DNA from: an uncultured Actinomycetes bacterium
GTDB taxonomy: Bacteria; Actinomycetota; Thermoleophilia; Miltoncostaeales; Miltoncostaeaceae
DNA: 7,695 bases
Reading direction: 5' to 3'
Assembly: GCA_903866425.1 (NCBI GenBank)
Contig: CAIPNN010000159.1
Location: 1 to 7,695, forward strand
In this document: one piece after another, positions 3,742-7,695 of the stretch
Position numbering within the stretch: position 1 is the first letter of the stretch
Layout of the letters: each line of letters opens with the position of its first letter
Notes under the pieces: generated by a model
What the model was told of the DNA's origin: nothing
What the model saw: the letters and a program-made list of their open reading frames with translations, nothing else
The model's database searches: none
Made by a program: the position numbers and the translations under genes

Positions 3742-5412
3742 ACGTCGCACTTCGACCCCGGCTGCCTCGCGATCCCACGTATCGCCAGTCACGCCCTCGT
3801 CGCGCAGTTCCGTTTTGCGCACACGCTCGGTGGGGGTCTTGGGCAGCGCGGCGACCACCCGGATGTAGCGCGGCACCATGAAGTACGGCATGCGCTCGGC
3901 CATCCAGTGGGTGAGCGCCTCGGGGTCGGGGGCCTCGCCCTCGGCCACCAGCACCACCATGATCTCGTCCTCGCTCGATGCGCCCTCGTCGGCCTTCACG
4001 CCGATCACGGAGCACTCACGCACGCCCGGATGCCCCGCGATCTGGCGCTCCACCTCCATTGACGACACGTTCTCGCCGCGCCTGCGGATGTAGTCCTTCA
4101 CGCGATCCATGAAGTAGACGTAGCCGTCGGCGTCCATGCGCCCGAGGTCGCCCGTGTGCAGCTTGAGGTTGCGGAAGTCGTCCGCGGTCTTCTCGGGCAT
4201 GCCGTAGTACGCGCGCATCACGATGTTGGGCACCTTCATGTCGACCACGATCTCGCCGGGGGTCTCCGCCGGCAGTGGCCGATCGGTGCCCGGCTCCACG
4301 ATGGTCACCTCGTAGCCCGGGTTGGCCTTGCCGCAACTGCCAAGGCGCACCGGCTGGGTTGGGTCCATCACCGTGCACACGCCGGTCTCGGTAAGGCCAT
4401 AGCCCTCCGTCAGCTTCACCCCGAAGCGCTCCTCGAACTCGAAGTAGATGTCCCGGGGTGCCGGAGCGGCCAGGATGGAATGCACCGAGTGCGCGCGGTC
4501 AAGGTCTGACGGCGGCTGGTTCCACAGGAAATAGAGCATGGCGCCGATGCCGTTGAACATGGTGGCGCCCATGTCGATGGCCTGCTGCCAGAAGCGCGTG
4601 CCCGAGAATCGCTCGACGTAGGCCACGCGGCCACCGGCCAGCAGTGCGGGGTAGGCGCACAGCACCTGGGCGTTGCTGTGGAAGAGGGGGAGGCATGAGA
4701 ACCAGGTCTCGCCGTGCATGTCGCCAACCGAGATGCCCTGTGCGGCGCTCATGTACTCGAGCGACCCGCGGGCCGAGAAGTAGTCGGCGGCGTTCTGCTT
4801 GATCACGCCCTTGCTGCGCCCGGTGGTGCCCGAGGTGAACATGATGCGGGCGTCGTTGGTCCACGTGTACTCGACGCCGGGTTCGGAGTCGGGTGCCTGC
4901 ATGAGCGCGTCAAGCTCCTGCCACGGCAGCGACGGGTCGGGGCCCTCCTGCGTGCCCGTGCGCACCACCACCACGCGCTGCAGCAGGGGCAGCTCGGCCT
5001 TGATGAATTCGAGGCGGTCGAGGAACGCCTCGCTGATGAACAGCGTGCGGGCCTCAACCAGGTTGATGGTCCAGGTGAGGAAGTCGCCCTTGTAGGCGGT
5101 GTTGATGCTGCTCATCACCGCGCCGGCCTTGAGGATGCCGAACCACACCTGCAGGAACTCCTCGCAGTTGGGAAGCATCACGCTCACCGACTCGCCCTGC
5201 TGCGTGCCATTTGCGATGAGCCCATTGGCAATGCGGTTGGCCCGCGCGTTCATCTCGCCGTAGGTCACCCACCCGCCATCTCCGTACCGCAGGTACTCAC
5301 GGTCGGGGTGCGCCTCAGCCCGCTCGCGCAGCCTGGTGGCGAGCACCCAGGTGGTGGGGTCCTCCTCGGCGTACCAGTTGGTCCACTCGGCACCCGCCGC
5401 CCGGGATGCCAT
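3739..5412 (-). CDS. ANL-superfamily acyl-CoA synthetase (CaiC/FadD-like)
   Basis: A 557-residue cytoplasmic ligase predicted to activate a carboxylic acid with ATP to an acyl-adenylate and then to a CoA thioester. Core motifs are present in order: P-loop TSGTTGRSKG (193-202), YGLTET (338-343), TGD (420-422), the hinge DRVKDYIRRRGENVS (436-450) with EVE following, and the C-terminal PKTPTERVRK (524-533). In most relatives the last motif is P-x-T-x-T/S-G-K, whose Lys catalyses adenylation; here Gly-Lys is Glu529-Arg530, with Lys533 nearby. Length and the short C-terminal tail (TGDTWDREAAG) resemble CaiC-like ligases. The ATG directly follows the TAG of the nitroreductase gene, so translation is probably coupled, and the two should act in one route. 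Chain type of the substrate cannot be deduced. A ligase identity is certain; 'carnitine/crotonobetaine' as substrate is not supported, as no other cai genes are seen. Confidence 0.93.
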   Translation of the reverse strand: MASRAAGAEWTNWYAEEDPTTWVLATRLRERAEAHPDREYLRYGDGGWVTYGEMNARANRIANGLIANGTQQGESVSVMLPNCEEFLQVWFGILKAGAVMSSINTAYKGDFLTWTINLVEARTLFISEAFLDRLEFIKAELPLLQRVVVVRTGTQEGPDPSLPWQELDALMQAPDSEPGVEYTWTNDARIMFTSGTTGRSKGVIKQNAADYFSARGSLEYMSAAQGISVGDMHGETWFSCLPLFHSNAQVLCAYPALLAGGRVAYVERFSGTRFWQQAIDMGATMFNGIGAMLYFLWNQPPSDLDRAHSVHSILAAPAPRDIYFEFEERFGVKLTEGYGLTETGVCTVMDPTQPVRLGSCGKANPGYEVTIVEPGTDRPLPAETPGEIVVDMKVPNIVMRAYYGMPEKTADDFRNLKLHTGDLGRMDADGYVYFMDRVKDYIRRRGENVSSMEVERQIAGHPGVRECSVIGVKADEGASSEDEIMVVLVAEGEAPDPEALTHWMAERMPYFMVPRYIRVVAALPKTPTERVRKTELRDEGVTGDTWDREAAGVEVRR

Positions 5413-6435
5413 CTACTCGCCCGCCGGCAGGAACTTGGAGGCGTCGATGCCGTGTTCGAACATCAACTTCTTGAATGTCTCCTTCATCTCCTCCGGGTAC
5501 TCGGGCAGGTCCTCGGTGGCCAGCACGTGGGCGGCGCGGGCACGGATGTTGGGGCCGAAGTCCCAGTCGTCGTCGTTCATGAGCCGCTCGATTTCGGCGG
5601 CGGGGAACGACAGGGTGCCCGGGTCGCGCCCATGGCGCTCAGCGAGGGCAACGATCTCATCCATGCGGCCCGGCAGCGGAGCCTGCTCCTGAATGAGTCC
5701 CTTCTCGCGCAGCAGGGCCTCGGTGGATGGGTCGCACACGTAGGGCGTGCCGAACGCGTTGTCGTGGTAGAGCTTCTCGAACTTGAGGCGCGGACGCTGA
5801 CCTCCGGCCTTCGGGTCTTCCGCCGAATAGCCCACGGCGTGGCCCCATGTGAACCGGTAGTGCGGCGGCAGCCCGAAGGCCTTCTCGATGCCGCCCGGCT
5901 TGCGGCCGAACGCGATGAGGATTGATCCGACGTCGAGGCCCGAGCCCGCGGCCATGGCGTTGGCCACTGCCTGCCCGCTCTCAAACCGCAGCAGTGCGTC
6001 GGTGCGCTCGGTGGGGAAGCTCATGAGGCGCGGGATGGTCTGGGTCATCGAGAACTCGTAGTTCCACCCGTGGTACTTCGTTGCCGCGCCGCACAGCGCC
6101 AGGCCAGAGATGCCGTCAATCGCGCGTCCGTACCAGGCGTTGAGGTTGGTGACCCACAGGATGAGGTGCGACGACTGGTTGATGATCTGCACGTTGAAGC
6201 CGGAGACGCACTCCTCGATCTCGTCCCACAGGTCGCACTCGTCGCGGCGCACCACGATGGCCTCGGTGCAGTTGATGTTGCCCTGGCACGACGAGAAGCG
6301 GGCGGCCTGGAGCATGGTCTCCACCTTCCAGCGCTCCACCTCGCGGGTCTCGTCGAAGTAGCGGATGCTGCGGCGGTTGCCGAGTGCCTGCAGGATGGGG
6401 ACGTCAGGGACTTGGGCGGCGGACGGTGCGGACAT
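5413..6435 (-). CDS. nitroreductase-family flavoprotein with C-terminal extension
   Basis: A 340-residue protein predicted to bind FMN and transfer hydride from NAD(P)H. N-terminal NRRSIRYF (residues 20-27) is the phosphate-binding R-x-S-x-R element. ARFSSCQGNIN (45-55) matches the A-x-x-S-x-x-N-x-Q segment, with Cys50 added and the usual Gln-Pro-Trp replaced by Asn-Cys-Thr. SGQAVANAMAAGSGLDVGSI (153-172) is the dimer helix and GLg segment, and GHAVGYSAED with RPRLKFEKLYHDNAFG (198-229) is the C-terminal core. About 110 residues follow (230-340), rich in charged residues and helical, making it much longer than the common ~200-residue nitroreductases. It is first in a two-gene unit: its TAG touches the ATG of the acyl-CoA synthetase. 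A redox step on an acid or acyl-CoA fits the context, but nitro reduction itself is not implied. Other nitroreductase-fold reactions (dehalogenation, enoyl reduction, flavin cleavage) remain possible. Confidence 0.88.
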   Translation of the reverse strand: MSAPSAAQVPDVPILQALGNRRSIRYFDETREVERWKVETMLQAARFSSCQGNINCTEAIVVRRDECDLWDEIEECVSGFNVQIINQSSHLILWVTNLNAWYGRAIDGISGLALCGAATKYHGWNYEFSMTQTIPRLMSFPTERTDALLRFESGQAVANAMAAGSGLDVGSILIAFGRKPGGIEKAFGLPPHYRFTWGHAVGYSAEDPKAGGQRPRLKFEKLYHDNAFGTPYVCDPSTEALLREKGLIQEQAPLPGRMDEIVALAERHGRDPGTLSFPAAEIERLMNDDDWDFGPNIRARAAHVLATEDLPEYPEEMKETFKKLMFEHGIDASKFLPAGE

Positions 6436-6442
6436 CGGGGTG

Positions 6443-6448
6443 CCTCCT
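6443..6448 (-). promoter_or_regulatory. strong Shine-Dalgarno of the nitroreductase gene
   Basis: On the minus strand AGGAGG ends seven bases before the ATG whose first base is 6435. It is the best ribosome-binding site in the window and fixes this start. Confidence 0.75.
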
Positions 6449-6473
6449 GAGGGATCATGGCGCTGGTGGCCGC

Positions 6474-6479
6474 AGGGTA
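6474..6479 (-). promoter_or_regulatory. possible -10 element of the nitroreductase-ligase operon
   Basis: TACCCT on the minus strand lies 38 bases before the nitroreductase ATG, leaving room for a leader with the AGGAGG site. No good -35 hexamer is seen at 17 bp. The 102-bp gap to the divergent acyltransferase must hold the promoters for both directions. Confidence 0.25.
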
Positions 6480-6537
6480 CGGAAGGCGGGGGACGGAAGT
6501 GCCGTGCATCCGACCCCTCGCGTTGAGTACCGGGGCA

Positions 6538-7695
6538 ATGTCGTCGCCATCACCACCCCCGCCCGCCGCGGAGACGCCCAACCCGTACCCGCCCCTCGCC
6601 CAGCAGGGCGGCGGGCATGGTGCCCGGCTGCCCTACATGCCGGGGGTGGATGGCCTGCGTGCGCTCGCCGTGGCCACCGTGTTCATCTTCCACGCAGGTG
6701 GCGAATGGCTGCCCGGCGGATTTCTCGGCGTCGACTTCTTCCTGGTCATCTCGGGGTACCTCATCACCTCATTGCTGGTGGCCGAGTACCGGTCGGGCGG
6801 CAAACTCGACCTGTGGCGCTTCTGGCTGCGCCGCGTGCGGCGACTCATCCCCGCGCTGCTCCTGGCCATCGCGGGCACGCTGGTGGCCATGCTCATCCTC
6901 CACTGGGAGGAGGTGGCCAGGCTCAAGGGCGCGGTGGTGTCGGCCTTCGCCTATGTCACCAACTGGTACTTCGTCTTTGCCGACGTGCCCTACATCGAGC
7001 GGTTCGGGCGACCCAACGTGTTCACGCACCTGTGGTCGCTTGCGGTGGAGGAGCAGTTCTATTTGTTCTGGCCGCTGGTGCTCGCGGTCATCCTGGTGGT
7101 GTTCCGGCTGAAGCCATGGATCATCGGCGTGCTGGCCGTGCTCGGCGCCGCCGGGTCGAGTTGGCTTGCGTGGCACCTGTACGACCCATACGCCCTGCCC
7201 TGGCGCATCTACTACGGCACCGACACCCGGGCCGTCGGGCTCTTCGTCGGCATCGTGGGGGCCATCCTTCTGCCGCCCGCGCGCCTTGTACCCATCAGGT
7301 CGTGGATCGGCCGGTGGGGCATGGAGATCATCGGGCTCGCCGCGCTGGCAGGCGTGGTGTGGTGCATGTTCACCATCGACGAGTTCGAGTCGCGCCTGTA
7401 CCAGGGCGGCATGCTCATGCTGGCCATCCCGGCCATCGTGCTCATCATCGTCACCGCCCACCCCGACAGCTGGATGGGCAAGTTCTGGGGCCTGCCGGTG
7501 CTTGTGTGGGTCGGCGCCCGGTCGTACGGCATGTACCTGTGGCACTGGCCGGTGCTCATGCTCACGCGCCCAGGCGACGACGTGTCAATTTCGGGCGCGC
7601 CGCTGGTGGCGATTCAGATCATGCTCGTGGTGGGAATCTCGGCGCTCTCGTACCGGTTTGTGGAGCAACCCATCAGGCGAAATGGACTGGCGGGC
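6538..7695 (+). CDS. OafA/YrhL-type membrane acyltransferase (acyltransferase 3), 3' end missing
   Basis: The first 386 codons of a multi-pass inner-membrane enzyme that O-acetylates, or otherwise acylates, cell-surface glycans or lipids; the frame is open to the window edge. After a Pro-rich cytoplasmic N-terminus (residues 1-33), the family motifs follow: GVDGLRALAVATVFIFH (residues 36-52), with the Arg and His typical of the active site; GGFLGVDFFLVISGYLIT (about 60-77); RRVRRLIPALLL; HLWSLAVEEQFYLFWP (about 164-179), the most diagnostic; SYGMYLWHWPV (about 329-339); and FVEQPIRR (about 374-381), which closes the ten-helix core. FVEQPIRR is usually followed by either the end or a periplasmic SGNH esterase domain; which applies here lies beyond the window. 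The ATG at 6538 is the first available; an ATG at 6637 would remove only the Pro-rich part. It is divergent from the nitroreductase gene, so a shared function is not implied. Confidence 0.93.
   Translation, partial: MSSPSPPPPAAETPNPYPPLAQQGGGHGARLPYMPGVDGLRALAVATVFIFHAGGEWLPGGFLGVDFFLVISGYLITSLLVAEYRSGGKLDLWRFWLRRVRRLIPALLLAIAGTLVAMLILHWEEVARLKGAVVSAFAYVTNWYFVFADVPYIERFGRPNVFTHLWSLAVEEQFYLFWPLVLAVILVVFRLKPWIIGVLAVLGAAGSSWLAWHLYDPYALPWRIYYGTDTRAVGLFVGIVGAILLPPARLVPIRSWIGRWGMEIIGLAALAGVVWCMFTIDEFESRLYQGGMLMLAIPAIVLIIVTAHPDSWMGKFWGLPVLVWVGARSYGMYLWHWPVLMLTRPGDDVSISGAPLVAIQIMLVVGISALSYRFVEQPIRRNGLAG

Noticed and set aside
3188..3868. Pro/Gly/Val-rich open frame opposite the collagen-like gene, looking like a second collagen
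   Set aside because: The complement of GGC-CCN type codons again gives Gly, Pro, Ala and Val, so the pattern is a mirror of the real Gly-X-Y repeat. It lacks regular Gly every third residue and has no signal or anchor.
4714..5925. 403-codon open frame on the plus strand opposite the ligase and nitroreductase
   Set aside because: It spans the junction of two well-supported genes on the other strand, has no family motif, and is the expected antisense frame in GC-rich DNA.
5413..6435. Defence, toxin-antitoxin or mobile system in the window
   Set aside because: No nuclease, transposase, integrase, helicase or toxin motifs were found on either strand, and gene spacing and composition look chromosomal.
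6617..7111. 164-codon plus-strand frame inside the acyltransferase
   Set aside because: It is a shifted frame of the acyltransferase, rich in Ser, Trp, Cys and Arg, and lacks family motifs.
6769..7545. 258-codon minus-strand frame opposite the acyltransferase
   Set aside because: His/Pro/Gly/Asp-rich antisense translation with no motifs; the plus-strand frame carries all acyltransferase-3 signatures.

Overview
The DNA is strongly GC-rich, with third codon positions dominated by G and C. It lacks T-tracts after terminator hairpins and mixes Shine-Dalgarno-led genes with genes that look leaderless. It carries several small lipoproteins and a decapeptide-repeat plus collagen-type surface protein. 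Together these suggest a high-GC actinobacterium-like genome, possibly of the Thermoleophilia or Acidimicrobiia type. That assignment is an inference from composition and protein style; no rRNA or marker gene is present.

Layout. (1) 49-858 (+): a class I SAM-dependent methyltransferase. (2) 933-2618 (+): three small exported or membrane-anchored proteins. These are a LppX/LprG-like lipoprotein (933-1700), a short lipoprotein with a Thr/Ala linker, an Asn/Gln tract and two cysteines (1794-2132), and a Gln-rich single-pass protein (2241-2618). A perfect 11-bp GC hairpin separates the second from the third. (3) 2674-3669 (-): a membrane-anchored collagen-like protein built from a transmembrane segment, five exact 10-residue repeats, 25 Gly-X-Y-type triplets and a C-terminal beta domain resembling C1q-like/phage structural tips. 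It converges on the Gln-rich gene, with a large hairpin between them that could terminate both. (4) 3739-6435 (-): a tightly coupled pair, nitroreductase-like flavoprotein followed by acyl-CoA synthetase, with stop TAG directly abutting start ATG. (5) 6538-7695 (+): the first 386 codons of an OafA-type membrane acyltransferase, divergent from the nitroreductase and cut by the window end.

How the parts relate. The nitroreductase/ligase pair is the only clear operon; it probably activates a carboxylic acid as its CoA thioester and carries out a flavin-dependent redox step on the same route, but the substrate cannot be read from the sequence. Genes 2-5 are all predicted to work outside the cytoplasmic membrane, and the acyltransferase would modify envelope glycans, so most of the window is cell-envelope related. 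No mobile element, CRISPR array, RNA gene or defence system was seen. The points most worth following are the collagen-like protein's architecture, a recurring hexamer 6-7 nt before start codons (leaderless promoters), the Lys-to-Arg change at the adenylation lysine of the ligase, and the extended nitroreductase. No intergenic stretch exceeds about 105 bp.
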